From the NCBI GenBank assembly GCA_047602475.1, contig JASGHE010000006.1:372001-436000 (forward strand): a DNA stretch of 64,000 nucleotides, in the 5' to 3' direction. The DNA comes from JAEUIE01 sp047602475. Its GTDB lineage: Bacteria > Planctomycetota > Planctomycetia > Gemmatales > HRBIN36. The notes below the pieces were generated by a model, which saw only the letters and a list, made by a program, of their open reading frames with translations, was not told where the DNA came from and did not search any database. Made by a program: the position numbers and the translations under genes. This document shows, piece after piece, positions 28,285-37,163 of the stretch. Numbering within the stretch: position 1 is the first letter of the stretch; each line of letters starts with the position of its first letter.

Positions 28285-29310
28285 ATGTCGTTCTTCCTCC
28301 TCTGTAGCCTGTTTCTCTTCTCCGATCATGAAGCCCTCAAACAACCCGGCGTGCTGGTACGGGAGTATCTCTACGAAACCGCACCATTCCCCGAATGCCA
28401 TGCTTCCACCATCGTCGAAACTCCTGCCGGTATGGTTGCAGCCTGGTTTGGCGGCACCGAAGAGAAGCACCGTGACGTCGGCATCTGGGTCGCCCGGCTG
28501 GTGAACGGGAAATGGACCGCCCCGGTCGAAGCGGCTAACGGCGTGATCAACACCACCAAGCGCTACCCCACCTGGAACCCGGTACTGCACCAGATCAAAG
28601 ACGGCCCGCTGCTGCTCTTCTACAAAGTCGGTCCTACCCCCTCTACCTGGTGGGGCGAGGTTAAACGCTCCAAAGATAACGGCGTCACCTGGTCGGATGC
28701 GGAGAGGCTACCTGACGACATCATCGGGCCAATCAAGAACAAGGCCATCACCCTGAAAGACGGTACCATCCTCTCCCCGTGCAGCACCGAAGATAAGGGC
28801 TGGCGGCTCCACTTCGAGCGTAGCACCGATGGCGGAAGGACCTGGAAAAGCACCGGCCCTATCAATGAAGGCAAACTGCTGGGCGTCATTCAGCCCACGT
28901 TGCTGACTTATGCCGATGGCCGCATCCAGGCCCTGAACCGTAACCGAGGCAAGAACAAGATTTACGAGACCTGGTCGAGCGACGATGGCCGCACCTGGAG
29001 CAAACTGGAACCGACCATGCTGCCCAACAATAATTCGGGCCTCGATGGCGTGACCCTCAGTGATGGCAGACAGCTTCTGGTCTATAACCACACGACGACG
29101 GGCCGTTCTCCGCTCAACGTCGCTGTCTCCAAGGACGGCAAAGAGTGGGAAGCCGCAGCAGTGTTGGAGACCGAAAAAGGGGAGTTCTCCTACCCGGCCG
29201 TCGTGCAAGCCGCTGATGGCAAGGTGCACATCACCTACACCTGGAACCGGAAGAAGATCTGCCACGTCGTCCTCGACCCGACGAAGCTGGAACTGAAACC
29301 GATCAAGTAA
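28285..29310 (+). CDS. Exo-alpha-sialidase-like beta-propeller protein
   Basis: 341 residues with a short hydrophobic N-terminus (MSFFLLCSLFLFS). Three Asp-box repeats S-x-D-x-G-x-T-W are visible (SKDNGVTWSD, STDGGRTWKS, SSDDGRTWSK), and a motif near the start (ECHASTIVETPAGMVAAWFG) matches the bacterial GH33-like/BNR family. RYPTWNPVLHQ and FSYPAVVQAADG supply further propeller strands. Such proteins act on sialic or other sugars outside the cytoplasm; planctomycete members are often annotated as sialidases without proof. Confidence 0.85.
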   Translation: MSFFLLCSLFLFSDHEALKQPGVLVREYLYETAPFPECHASTIVETPAGMVAAWFGGTEEKHRDVGIWVARLVNGKWTAPVEAANGVINTTKRYPTWNPVLHQIKDGPLLLFYKVGPTPSTWWGEVKRSKDNGVTWSDAERLPDDIIGPIKNKAITLKDGTILSPCSTEDKGWRLHFERSTDGGRTWKSTGPINEGKLLGVIQPTLLTYADGRIQALNRNRGKNKIYETWSSDDGRTWSKLEPTMLPNNNSGLDGVTLSDGRQLLVYNHTTTGRSPLNVAVSKDGKEWEAAAVLETEKGEFSYPAVVQAADGKVHITYTWNRKKICHVVLDPTKLELKPIK

Positions 29311-29473
29311 ATGCATGCATCATTCTTCTGGCTGCTGGCTTCTGACTCCTGGCTTCTTTACTCGATGACATCCCCTTGTCATTGCCGTTGTCTCACCTAC
29401 TATCAAGGAATGGCACTCATGCCGGGTATCGATGCCCTGGCTACTCAACTCTTCGCCACCATGAGAGACATTG

Positions 29474-29842
29474 ATGGGTAGCGCACGCAAGACGCCGGTC
29501 GTCACTGCATCTTCGGTCAGCCTGGAACGGGCGGCACGGCTCTATCGTCTGGTGGAATACCTGGGCGAAGGAGCGCGAACCCGTGCGCAGATTCTCACGA
29601 AACTCAAAATCGATATCCGCACCTTCTACCGCGATCTGGAACTGCTTCGTCTCTGCCACATTGAGGTGACACTCCTCAACCGCAAATACGCCCTGGTCGC
29701 TCCCGCCCATGAAGCGCTTCAAGCTGTGCCCTTTCCTGATCCCTGCCTGACGCTGGGCGAGGCTCAGCAATTAGCCAAAGGCCGCTCGAAGATACACCAG
29801 AAGCTGCGAGATTTGCTCAAGCAGATTGTGAAGGGTAAGTAA
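29474..29842 (+). CDS. Small helix-turn-helix regulator (WYL/DeoR-type N-terminal HTH)
   Basis: 122 residues from ATG 29474; TTG 29471 is an alternative start. Residues about 15-70 are a winged helix: SLERAARLYRLVEYLGEG, then RAQILTKLKIDIRTFYRDLE and VTLLNRKYALV. This matches the HTH_11 domain of WYL regulators, but no WYL domain follows. The tail is basic (KIHQKLRDLLKQIVKGK). Its target is unknown. Confidence 0.75.
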   Translation: MGSARKTPVVTASSVSLERAARLYRLVEYLGEGARTRAQILTKLKIDIRTFYRDLELLRLCHIEVTLLNRKYALVAPAHEALQAVPFPDPCLTLGEAQQLAKGRSKIHQKLRDLLKQIVKGK

Positions 29843-29966
29843 GTTACCATCGTCCATTGGTTTCATCATTTCTACTGAACCTCGATCCTGTTCTGTTGGT
29901 CGAGTAAGACAAGTTCCGTCACGCGCGAGGGAGCCCGGCTTGAACTGTGATCCATGGTAACTTCTC

Positions 29967-30731
29967 ATGACCAGCCCTTTTGATGATGGCGAAATCTACG
30001 ATGCAATTCTGGGCCAACTCGATTATGGCATCGATTTCTATGTGAAAGAGGCCCGGCAGGCGAACGGCTCGGTGCTCGACATCGCCTGTGGCACTGGGAG
30101 GATATTGTTACCCTGTTGGATCGCCGGCGTGCTTGTCGATGGCCTCGACTATTCTCAACCCATGTTGGATAGGCTCAAAGAGAAGGCTGAGGCAATGCAC
30201 TTCGAGCCTAAGCTGTATCAGGCGGATATGGCCAACTTCTCGCTGCCCGATAAGTACGCCCTGATCATGATCACCTTCAATGCGTTCGGCCATAACCTGA
30301 CGACCGAAGCCCAGATCAACTGTTTGAAGTGTTGCAAACGTCATCTGTTGCCAGGCGGTAAGCTGGTGTTCGACGCCTCGTTCCCCGGTCTGCAATGGAT
30401 CGGCGCTCCGCAGCATACCCGTGTCCTGGAACTGACGACGACCCATCCCCGCACCGGCGAAACGCTACAGTGCTACGATACCCGCAGCTTCGACCGGGTG
30501 AAGCAGACACAACACTCGATCAATGAAATCGAAGCGTATGACACTAACGGCAAAATGCGAATCCTGCAGCGCAGCGAGTTCGATATCCGCTGGGTCTACA
30601 AGGACGAGATGGCCCTGCTACTCCGCGCCGCCGGCTTCCCGCGCTGGGAGATTCATGGCAACTTTGAAGGCAAGGAGTTGACCGACGAGAACGACGGGAT
30701 GGTGGTGTTTGGGTTCAATGACGCCGCCTAA
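29967..30731 (+). CDS. Class I SAM-dependent methyltransferase
   Basis: 254 residues. Motif I is VLDIACGTGRILLP, motif II VDGLDYSQPMLDRL, motif III YQADMANFSLP, then ALIMITFNAFGHN and LLPGGKLVFDASFPG. The fold is complete and the substrate unknown. Its stop overlaps the convergent acyltransferase-like gene by 4 bp, so the two share their ends. Confidence 0.88.
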   Translation: MTSPFDDGEIYDAILGQLDYGIDFYVKEARQANGSVLDIACGTGRILLPCWIAGVLVDGLDYSQPMLDRLKEKAEAMHFEPKLYQADMANFSLPDKYALIMITFNAFGHNLTTEAQINCLKCCKRHLLPGGKLVFDASFPGLQWIGAPQHTRVLELTTTHPRTGETLQCYDTRSFDRVKQTQHSINEIEAYDTNGKMRILQRSEFDIRWVYKDEMALLLRAAGFPRWEIHGNFEGKELTDENDGMVVFGFNDAA

Positions 30732-31897
30732 ACCCGTATGTACCAGCCCTTCTTTTCCAGCGACGCACAGATCAGCCACGTCACACCCATGACGATGCAC
30801 AGACCCAGCATCACACTCCAAAGTGGGCCATCCCTTGGCATGATCGCCGCGACCATATCGATGGTCATCCCATGCACGATGTAGGCGACGAGGGCGTTGC
30901 TGCCGAGCGTGCGAAAGATACCGATCTGTCTCGTCTGACCGAAGATGACATAGCACAGGGCCAGCACCATGATTGAAAACCCGGTGCCGAAGGTGAGGTA
31001 CGAGACGCTGCCGGTGCGCTGGCTCATCATCCAGAGCGTGACGATTTCCTTCTTGTCGAGGTTGTGCCGCTGTTCATAGGTCGCGTTCGGATTGTTGGGA
31101 TCATAGGGGGGCATGAAGGGCGGGGCCGCTAGTTCAATCAGAGAATTGCCTTTCGTGGGTGAGCGATCAGCATCAGATGGGTAGCGCAGGCACGACATTC
31201 CATAACCCAGTCCCATGATCAGCACTGCCGCGATCATCAGCTTCCCAAAGATGCCCTTCGCTCCACCAGGTTGGGTGAGGAAGTCTGAAACGAAACTGCC
31301 TGCCAGCACGGGTATCGACCAGGTGAGGAACCCGAGCGGGCCGCCGTCGATCACGGGCAAATCTAGGGCGAATCTCAGATAGAACTCGTTTGAGCACCAG
31401 ACGTGCAGCGCCGCCGAGCCGAGCAGCCAAAGCAGGCGGATGGGCCAGCGTGTGCCGATCACTGGCAGCACCCACAGTGTCGTCACCGCAATGTGCGTCA
31501 GTGTCTGGAAGAAGTTGCGTGAGCAGGTCTGCCTCACCCAATACCAGATGCCTTCGTTGGTCAGTGTTTCCCAGTTGGCGTTGAGCTTATCGAACCCGTG
31601 CACGATGGCTGCAATCAACAATAAACCGAACACCCGCCGCACGATTCGCAGATGGGCCTTGCCATAACTCTCGGTCTGCAGTCGCTTCACCATCGTATAC
31701 CGCAGGGCGAAGCCGACGGCGAAGAAGAACTGAGGCATGATCGTATCGGGGTAGCTACAGTAGGTGTTGTGATGATGAAGGATGGGATGAATCTGTTTGT
31801 GAAAGCCACCCAGGAAGTTGACGACGATCATGCCGAAGACGGTGTAGCCCCGGAACTGATCGAGGTAGTTCAAACGACCTGAGGGCTGGGTGCTCAT
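30728..31897 (-). CDS. Multi-pass membrane acyltransferase-like protein (DUF5009/HGSNAT-type)
   Basis: 389 residues, about 9-10 membrane helices. The N-terminus RLNYLDQFRGYTVFGMIVVN matches heparan-alpha-glucosaminide N-acetyltransferase-like and DUF5009 proteins (LD-x-x-RG motif). RRVFGLLLIAAIVHGFDKL and LGSNALVAYIVHGMTIDM follow. A hydrophilic loop lies between helices 7 and 8. Likely an inner-membrane acyl transfer to a sugar; the substrate is not known. Confidence 0.8.
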   Translation of the reverse strand: MSTQPSGRLNYLDQFRGYTVFGMIVVNFLGGFHKQIHPILHHHNTYCSYPDTIMPQFFFAVGFALRYTMVKRLQTESYGKAHLRIVRRVFGLLLIAAIVHGFDKLNANWETLTNEGIWYWVRQTCSRNFFQTLTHIAVTTLWVLPVIGTRWPIRLLWLLGSAALHVWCSNEFYLRFALDLPVIDGGPLGFLTWSIPVLAGSFVSDFLTQPGGAKGIFGKLMIAAVLIMGLGYGMSCLRYPSDADRSPTKGNSLIELAAPPFMPPYDPNNPNATYEQRHNLDKKEIVTLWMMSQRTGSVSYLTFGTGFSIMVLALCYVIFGQTRQIGIFRTLGSNALVAYIVHGMTIDMVAAIMPRDGPLWSVMLGLCIVMGVTWLICASLEKKGWYIRV

Positions 31898-31937
31898 GAG
31901 TAAACGATCTGCTTGATACCAAGCGATGGAGTGTTCT

Positions 31938-32007
31938 GGGAGGGCGAAGCTCCTGCTGAGCCGCGCCTTGCAATCGCTGACGGCTCGGCGGGAGCCTCGC
32001 CCTCCCG
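31938..32007. repeat. GGGAGGGCGAAGC paired palindrome repeat
   Basis: Arms GGGAGGGCGAAGCTCCTGC and TGAGCCG at the left pair with CGGCTCGGCGGGAGC and CTCGCCCTCCC at the right. The centre reads CGCCTTGCAATCGCTGA. It touches the stop codon of the TauE-like gene. Confidence 0.85.
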
Positions 32008-32008
32008 T

Positions 32009-32803
32009 TTAGAACCATGTTTTGTAAGCGGTGCTGATGGCCCCGACGAGGCCGATGACGATGACAATACCACGAACCACCTTGAGTGGCAACTTCTTAG
32101 CGATCCCTGCAAAACCATAACCTCCGATGACGGCACCGACCAGCATCACGCCGGCCATGGGCCAATCGATCCGCACCATCTCCGGATGAGTGAAGCTGTA
32201 GATGATGAAGATGATGATCGTCACCCCATTGATAATGGTGGCGGCAATGTTCTTGATGCCGTTCATGCGATGGATGTTGGTGAGGCCAAGGAAGGCAAGG
32301 ATGGCCAACATGAGGATGCCCATGCCGGCGCCAAAGTAGCCACCGTAGATGCCGACAAGGAACTGGATGCCCGCCACCAGGGGCCAGCGCGCCGGGGTGA
32401 AGTGGGTTTCTCCTTTGTGGCCCATCATCTTGGCCACCAGCGATTGGCAGGCGAACAGAAGCGTTGCCACCAGGATGAGCCAGGGAACGATATCGTTGAA
32501 GATGCCTTTTTGGGTGTAAAGAAAGAGGAAGCTGCCCACGATGCCGCCGAGCAGACTGCTGAGGAAGAAGGGCCAGAAGAGGGCACTATTGTGCATTACT
32601 TCCTTGCGATAACCCCACGCTCCACCGAGCGACCCGGCCCACAGGCCAATGGTGCTGGTAGCGTTAGCCGTCTTGCCATCAAGGCCGAGGGCGATCAGCA
32701 GGGGAAACGTCAGGAGCGTGCCACCCCCGGCAATGGAGTTCATCGCCGCAGCGATGATAGCGGTCAGAAACCCCAGGGTAAGAGAAAACCAGTCGGTGGT
32801 CAT
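32009..32803 (-). CDS. TauE/SafE-family membrane permease
   Basis: 264 residues, about 8 membrane helices, from MTTDWFSLTLGFLTAIIAA. The family signature appears twice: NSIAGGGTLLTFPLLIALGL and VGIYGGYFGAGMGILMLA. TauE/SafE proteins export sulfite, sulfoacetate or other organosulfur anions; here the substrate is unknown. The in-frame extension to 32851 runs into a palindromic repeat and is not used. Confidence 0.88.
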   Translation of the reverse strand: MTTDWFSLTLGFLTAIIAAAMNSIAGGGTLLTFPLLIALGLDGKTANATSTIGLWAGSLGGAWGYRKEVMHNSALFWPFFLSSLLGGIVGSFLFLYTQKGIFNDIVPWLILVATLLFACQSLVAKMMGHKGETHFTPARWPLVAGIQFLVGIYGGYFGAGMGILMLAILAFLGLTNIHRMNGIKNIAATIINGVTIIIFIIYSFTHPEMVRIDWPMAGVMLVGAVIGGYGFAGIAKKLPLKVVRGIVIVIGLVGAISTAYKTWF

Positions 32804-32830
32804 GACGTTGATGATATGCAATCGCACGGC

Positions 32831-32862
32831 ATTTAGCCCCCGGCTCTTCAAGCCGGGGGACG
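32831..32862. repeat. Single CCCCCGGCT palindromic repeat
   Basis: ATTTAGCCCCCGGCTCTTCA followed by AGCCGGGGG and GATCACGC. It is the same hairpin with the same flanks as 14472-14496. Confidence 0.8.
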
Positions 32863-32950
32863 ATCACGCGGAGACAGAATATTGTTTCAATTCAGAACAC
32901 AAGGCAATGCATTGGTAGTGTGAGCATTTCCCCCGGCATTCTCACTTCGC

Positions 32951-34096
32951 CTATCGATGCTTCAGATCATAACTGAACGCCCCCAACAATTCGCCGTAGG
33001 CTCCGTCGTGGCAGGTCATGCATTTTTTGGCGTTGCGCAGCGCACCAAGCAGGCGAGTACTGCCCTGGTACTCACGGGCATAAAGGTCTTCACCACCACG
33101 GAGTTTCAACAGCGCTACTGCTTCAAAGGCATCCAGAGGCCTGGTCTTGAGTTCCTTCATCTTGTCCATCGCCGGAAGCGTGTCGGTCAGGTAAGCGACC
33201 GGCATCTCGTGAAGAAGCAAGCTGATGAGATCGAGACGGAGCAGGGTGTAGTGCTTGAACACCTCATGACGTTCGCCTGTATGGTAATCGTCTGGTCTTA
33301 CGTAATCCCGTTGGCCATGCGGCAGAAACCCCGCTGCCTGCTTGTGATCTTTGACGTAGCCCAAGCTGTTCGTCGGCACAAACTGGGTAATGTTCATGAA
33401 GAGCATGGGGCGAAAGATCGTCGTCGATGGCCCGGTAAGTCCGTCCACTTCGCTGAGCGACAGTGCCATCGGAGTCATCGGTTTGAAAGGGCTGAGCGGT
33501 TGACTGGGGTCTCTGGCTTCGTAATCTCCTCGCCACAGGCGTGTATAGGCGGTGGGCATCCGCATCACACCGAACTGGGGGCTGCTGATGAATAAATAAT
33601 AGACCGAACTGTGCAGCTGTGTCAGGGCTGCGGTACGGTTGCTGACATAGTACCTGGGGGATTCACGGTCTTTGTCGTAATGCTGATCAAGCCCTTCGAC
33701 GAGCTGAGTTGATTGGAGGGACGCTTTCTCGATCTCAAGGTTAGCAGGTACCGGAAGCCGATCAGCGAGGGAGACGATGGGATATTCGGTACGCAGTCGT
33801 TCAATGCCCTGATAGGCCAGACCGCCGCAACCCCCGATAAACAGACAAACGCCCAGAACTGACATGCCTGTAAAGGATCGAGAAGAGAAGTGCAATCGCT
33901 TCCAGAAGAGCATCAGCAACCCGAGCAGGATGGCCAGCAGGAACGCCGAGTGTAACTGGGTCATGAGGATGATGCCCAGCATAGGCAGGAGAAAGCAACA
34001 CCAGAAGGCGAAGCCAATGGGTCTTTTCTTTTGGTACATCGCCCAATTGCAAATGAGCAATTGCAGGACAGCTAGGATTAGCAGGGCGTAGAACAT
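32951..34096 (-). CDS. Membrane protein with a C-terminal CxxCH haem site
   Basis: 381 residues from MFYALLILAVLQLLICNWAM; ATG 34201 would add 35 residues without a signal. Four N-terminal membrane helices lie in about residues 1-115, followed by a large hydrophilic domain. The C-terminus has CMTCHDG, a class I haem c motif about 17 residues before the end. I do not recognise the family. A single haem site at the extreme C-terminus suggests a monohaem electron carrier fused to a membrane anchor. Confidence 0.7.
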   Translation of the reverse strand: MFYALLILAVLQLLICNWAMYQKKRPIGFAFWCCFLLPMLGIILMTQLHSAFLLAILLGLLMLFWKRLHFSSRSFTGMSVLGVCLFIGGCGGLAYQGIERLRTEYPIVSLADRLPVPANLEIEKASLQSTQLVEGLDQHYDKDRESPRYYVSNRTAALTQLHSSVYYLFISSPQFGVMRMPTAYTRLWRGDYEARDPSQPLSPFKPMTPMALSLSEVDGLTGPSTTIFRPMLFMNITQFVPTNSLGYVKDHKQAAGFLPHGQRDYVRPDDYHTGERHEVFKHYTLLRLDLISLLLHEMPVAYLTDTLPAMDKMKELKTRPLDAFEAVALLKLRGGEDLYAREYQGSTRLLGALRNAKKCMTCHDGAYGELLGAFSYDLKHR

Positions 34097-34281
34097 GACC
34101 CCATCGTAAACGGGGGTGAGGCTGGGAACAATGGGAAACGCAGAGGTGGGGGCTAAATAATGCCCAAAACCTCGCTCAGCTTCCGGGGTTACATTCCCCA
34201 CATGCCTTTTGACAGCACCCCCCGGCGTAGCGTATAACTAATGGTGTAGCGCACACCTTATTCCCCACACACGGCACTACC

Positions 34282-36105
34282 ATGCGACGAGCCTTCTTCG
34301 CCTTCACCCTGATTTCCAGCGGTCTCCTGGGCTACACCGCCGCCTTCGCCTGGGACGACACCAAGACAACCGACAAACCCGCCAAGGCAAAGACCGACAA
34401 AAAAGCCAAGGGCGATGACGACGCCAAGAAGGACGACGAGAAACCCAAGCCGAGCGAAAGCGGCCTCAACGACGCCCGCACCGTTGCCTACATCAACGAA
34501 GAAATCGAGAAGGCCTGGAAAGAGAACAAGATCCAGCCCTCCGGCTATGCCAACGACTACGAATGGATTCGCCGTATCTTCATCGACACTATCGGTCGCA
34601 TCCCCTCCGCGCTGCCTACCAGCAGTTCCGCCAAGGAAGACCCGGTCGGCTACAAGGGCGAGTTGATCTACTTCATGGAACTGCCCACCGGCAAACGTCG
34701 CAGCGAAGTCATCAAGTACCTGCTCAACCACGAAGACTATGCCAAGAACTGGGCCAACCTCTGGACCACCTGGCTGATCACTCGCACCACCCAGCCGGGC
34801 ATCGATCGTCAAAACCTCCATGCCTGGCTCGAACGCCAGCTCGGCGAGAACCGCCGCTACGACGACATCGTCACCGATCTCGTCACCGCCACCGCTACCG
34901 ATAAGGATGGCAGCTCCAGCAAAGTCGATAAGACTGCCGCCCCTGCGAACTTCCTCCTCAGCCACTTCGGCGAAGCAGTGCCCAAAGAACGACAGATGCG
35001 GGATGGCCAGTTCGAGATGGTGCCCGCCACCTCACGGGTCACTCGGTTGTTCCTGGGCATTCAGACACAATGCACCCAGTGCCACGATCATCCGTTTATC
35101 GATGATCGCAAGCAAGGCCAGTTCTGGGGTGTGAACACCTTCCTCCGCCAGATGGAACGGCAGCCTGCCGTCATCAACGCACAGAATCGCATGCAGTCGC
35201 TACAGCACTACAAACTGAACGACAACATGACCGCCAACCAGGAAGCAGGCGTCTTCTACGAACAGCGGAACGGCCTGCTCAAACGCTCCGGGGCCGTCTG
35301 GCTCGATAAGAGCAAGCCGAGTCTTTCTAACAATGCACCTCGTCGTCGTGAACTAGCCCGCTTCATCACCCAGGATGAGTACTTCGCCAAGGCCTTCGTG
35401 AACCGCATGTGGGCCCACTATCTGGGGCGTGGCTTCACCAACCCGGTCGACGACTTCGGCGAACACAATCCTGTCAGCCATCCTGAACTCTTGAACCGCC
35501 TCGCTCAGGACTTCGTGACCAGCGGCTACGATACTCATCGGCTCATCCAGTGGATCGTTTCCAGCAAGGCGTATCAGCTCAGCAGCGTCGCCAACGCCAC
35601 CAACATCAAGCCTGAGGCGGAACCCTACTTCGCCCGAATGATGCTCAAGAGCATGTCACCCGAAGAACTCGTCGATTCGATCTTCACCGCTACCAACTTC
35701 ATCCAGATGAAGCACGCCAACAACCCCCAAGCCCGTCGGGACGAGATGGCCGAGTGGCTGCGAGACTTCACCGTCAACTTCGGCGACGATGAAGGCAACG
35801 AAGCGACCTTCAACGGCACCGTGGTCCAGGCGTTGCTTCTCATGAATGGCAAAAAGATGGGCGAAGCCGTCAATGCAAGCAGAGCCGTTAAATACGCTAT
35901 GGATTCCAGCAAGCCGCTCGATGTGCTCTATCTCGGCGCTCTGAGCCGGCCCCCTTCGGACAAGGAACGGGAAGCCTTTAACGCCGCCATCAACCCCACC
36001 GGTGCCTATGCAACGGTCTACCTGAAGGATAAGGAGCGAAATAAGCTCTATCGAGACGTCCTTTGGGCACTCTTTAACAGTAATGAGTTCATTCTGAACC
36101 ACTAA
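34282..36105 (+). CDS. DUF1549/DUF1553 secreted planctomycete protein
   Basis: 607 residues with signal peptide MRRAFFAFTLISSGLLGYTAAFA, then a charged Lys/Asp linker. DUF1549 follows (about residues 70-290): EWIRRIFIDTIGRIPS and the conserved CTQCHDHPF. DUF1553 covers the rest (ELARFITQDEYFAKAFVNRM; LGRGFTNPVDDFGEHNPVSH). The CxxCH could bind haem. These proteins are normally encoded next to DUF1501 genes; here the DUF1501 gene is 7.5 kb away. The function is unresolved; a role in polysaccharide use is often suggested. Confidence 0.9.
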   Translation: MRRAFFAFTLISSGLLGYTAAFAWDDTKTTDKPAKAKTDKKAKGDDDAKKDDEKPKPSESGLNDARTVAYINEEIEKAWKENKIQPSGYANDYEWIRRIFIDTIGRIPSALPTSSSAKEDPVGYKGELIYFMELPTGKRRSEVIKYLLNHEDYAKNWANLWTTWLITRTTQPGIDRQNLHAWLERQLGENRRYDDIVTDLVTATATDKDGSSSKVDKTAAPANFLLSHFGEAVPKERQMRDGQFEMVPATSRVTRLFLGIQTQCTQCHDHPFIDDRKQGQFWGVNTFLRQMERQPAVINAQNRMQSLQHYKLNDNMTANQEAGVFYEQRNGLLKRSGAVWLDKSKPSLSNNAPRRRELARFITQDEYFAKAFVNRMWAHYLGRGFTNPVDDFGEHNPVSHPELLNRLAQDFVTSGYDTHRLIQWIVSSKAYQLSSVANATNIKPEAEPYFARMMLKSMSPEELVDSIFTATNFIQMKHANNPQARRDEMAEWLRDFTVNFGDDEGNEATFNGTVVQALLLMNGKKMGEAVNASRAVKYAMDSSKPLDVLYLGALSRPPSDKEREAFNAAINPTGAYATVYLKDKERNKLYRDVLWALFNSNEFILNH

Positions 36106-36158
36106 GTACCGATAGAGTCATCGAACCACCTAACACCCTCGACTTGAGGCGATGAACA

Positions 36159-36187
36159 TTGACTAAATCCTTCAGGTGACTTACTAT
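36159..36187 (+). promoter_or_regulatory. Promoter of candidate small RNA
   Basis: TTGACT (36159-36164), a 17-nt spacer and TACTAT (36182-36187). No plus-strand gene follows; the next gene is on the other strand. Confidence 0.6.
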
Positions 36188-36193
36188 TGGAAT

Positions 36194-36280
36194 ACAAGAG
36201 TACATCAGTAAAAGGTTCCGCCTCGATGACAAAAGCCCATGGGGCTTTCCCGCAAGGGTAGTCGAGGCGGTCTTCTTTTT
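36194..36280 (+). ncRNA. Candidate structured small RNA with three-way junction
   Basis: About 87 nt between convergent genes. The outer stem is CCGCCTCGA (36218-36226) with TCGAGGCGG (36262-36270). Inside are hairpin AAAGCCC-ATG-GGGCTTT (36232-36248) and hairpin CCC-GCAA-GGG (36249-36258, GNRA tetraloop). The T-rich end TCTTCTTTTT (36271-36280) would terminate transcription. It could instead be only the terminator of the DUF1549 gene, but a separate promoter sits just upstream. I cannot match it to a known RNA family. Confidence 0.5.
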
Positions 36281-36947
36281 ACATAGTGTTGATGTTCAAA
36301 GTCTGGTTGAAATGATCGATTTCACTTGTCACTGCGCTGCTGATCAAGTCATAACTTCTTAAGTCTGCATTCGACCATTTTCGGTAGATGGCCCAATTAC
36401 AATAGTCCGCGATCTGTAGTCCCATGCAGGACATCGAGGGATGATGCAGCAATCGATACCGAATGGCCGCTGGCAATTCTCTGGAAAGCGTCTCTTTAAT
36501 GCTTTTTTCGATGATCTTGCGTTTCTTCTGAACCGGGATCAAGTCAGTCATCACAATCAATTCGTTAAAGCTCTCTGCTGGAATTCGGGTAATCACATCG
36601 CACAACAAGCGTCCCAATATCCAAGGGTAAAAAGCGGTGTCAAGTTGTAGTTCCGGCAGCGTCTTGGACTTTTCAACAACGATGCTGTCAATTCTGTAGT
36701 TGTTCAGATGCCTGCCCACCACTTGAAATACACGGTTCCGGACGGCTTGTCTGTCTTCGGTAGCATGGAAATAATGCAAGTTCAGCCCTTCTTCCAACAA
36801 ATCATATTTCAAGCTGATGAGTTCGTCGCTTCCAACAAACGGTCTAAAGGTTGTGACGCTGGTAAGGGTGAAGTACTTCGTTCCTGTCTGAGCAAAATCG
36901 AGATTGCCACCCTCATCCAGGAATAGATAGTAATGCTGCTTGCTCAT
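36279..36947 (-). CDS. DUF3800-domain protein
   Basis: 222 residues from MSKQHYYLFLDEGGNLDF; the DE pair is the family's first acidic motif. MSCMGLQIADYCNWAIYRKW supplies the late Asp. DUF3800 has an RNase H-like fold and is frequently found in mobile or defence-related settings, but no biochemical role is settled. The gene is visibly AT-richer than its neighbours, consistent with acquisition. Its stop codon lies in the T-run of the candidate small RNA. Confidence 0.82.
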   Translation of the reverse strand: MSKQHYYLFLDEGGNLDFAQTGTKYFTLTSVTTFRPFVGSDELISLKYDLLEEGLNLHYFHATEDRQAVRNRVFQVVGRHLNNYRIDSIVVEKSKTLPELQLDTAFYPWILGRLLCDVITRIPAESFNELIVMTDLIPVQKKRKIIEKSIKETLSRELPAAIRYRLLHHPSMSCMGLQIADYCNWAIYRKWSNADLRSYDLISSAVTSEIDHFNQTLNINTM

Positions 36948-37163
36948 AGCCCACACTTTTAGTCCCGAGAACTTTCAAAGGTAATCATTAACGAGATTCT
37001 GATAGCTACGATCAACCAGACTACACCAAGCTGGGCGAAATGTGCAGAGTAATTTACCTGTTACCCCATTTTCCTCTCTCCACACCTCAGACTTCGCCTA
37101 CCGCACAGAATTGTGAATGCTATATTGCATGTAGGATATACCCTGAGGGTGGTAATACCATTC

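Noticed and set aside
36218..36270. Hammerhead or twister ribozyme in the three-way junction
   Set aside because: The conserved CUGANGA/GAAA core of hammerheads and the twister core are not present.
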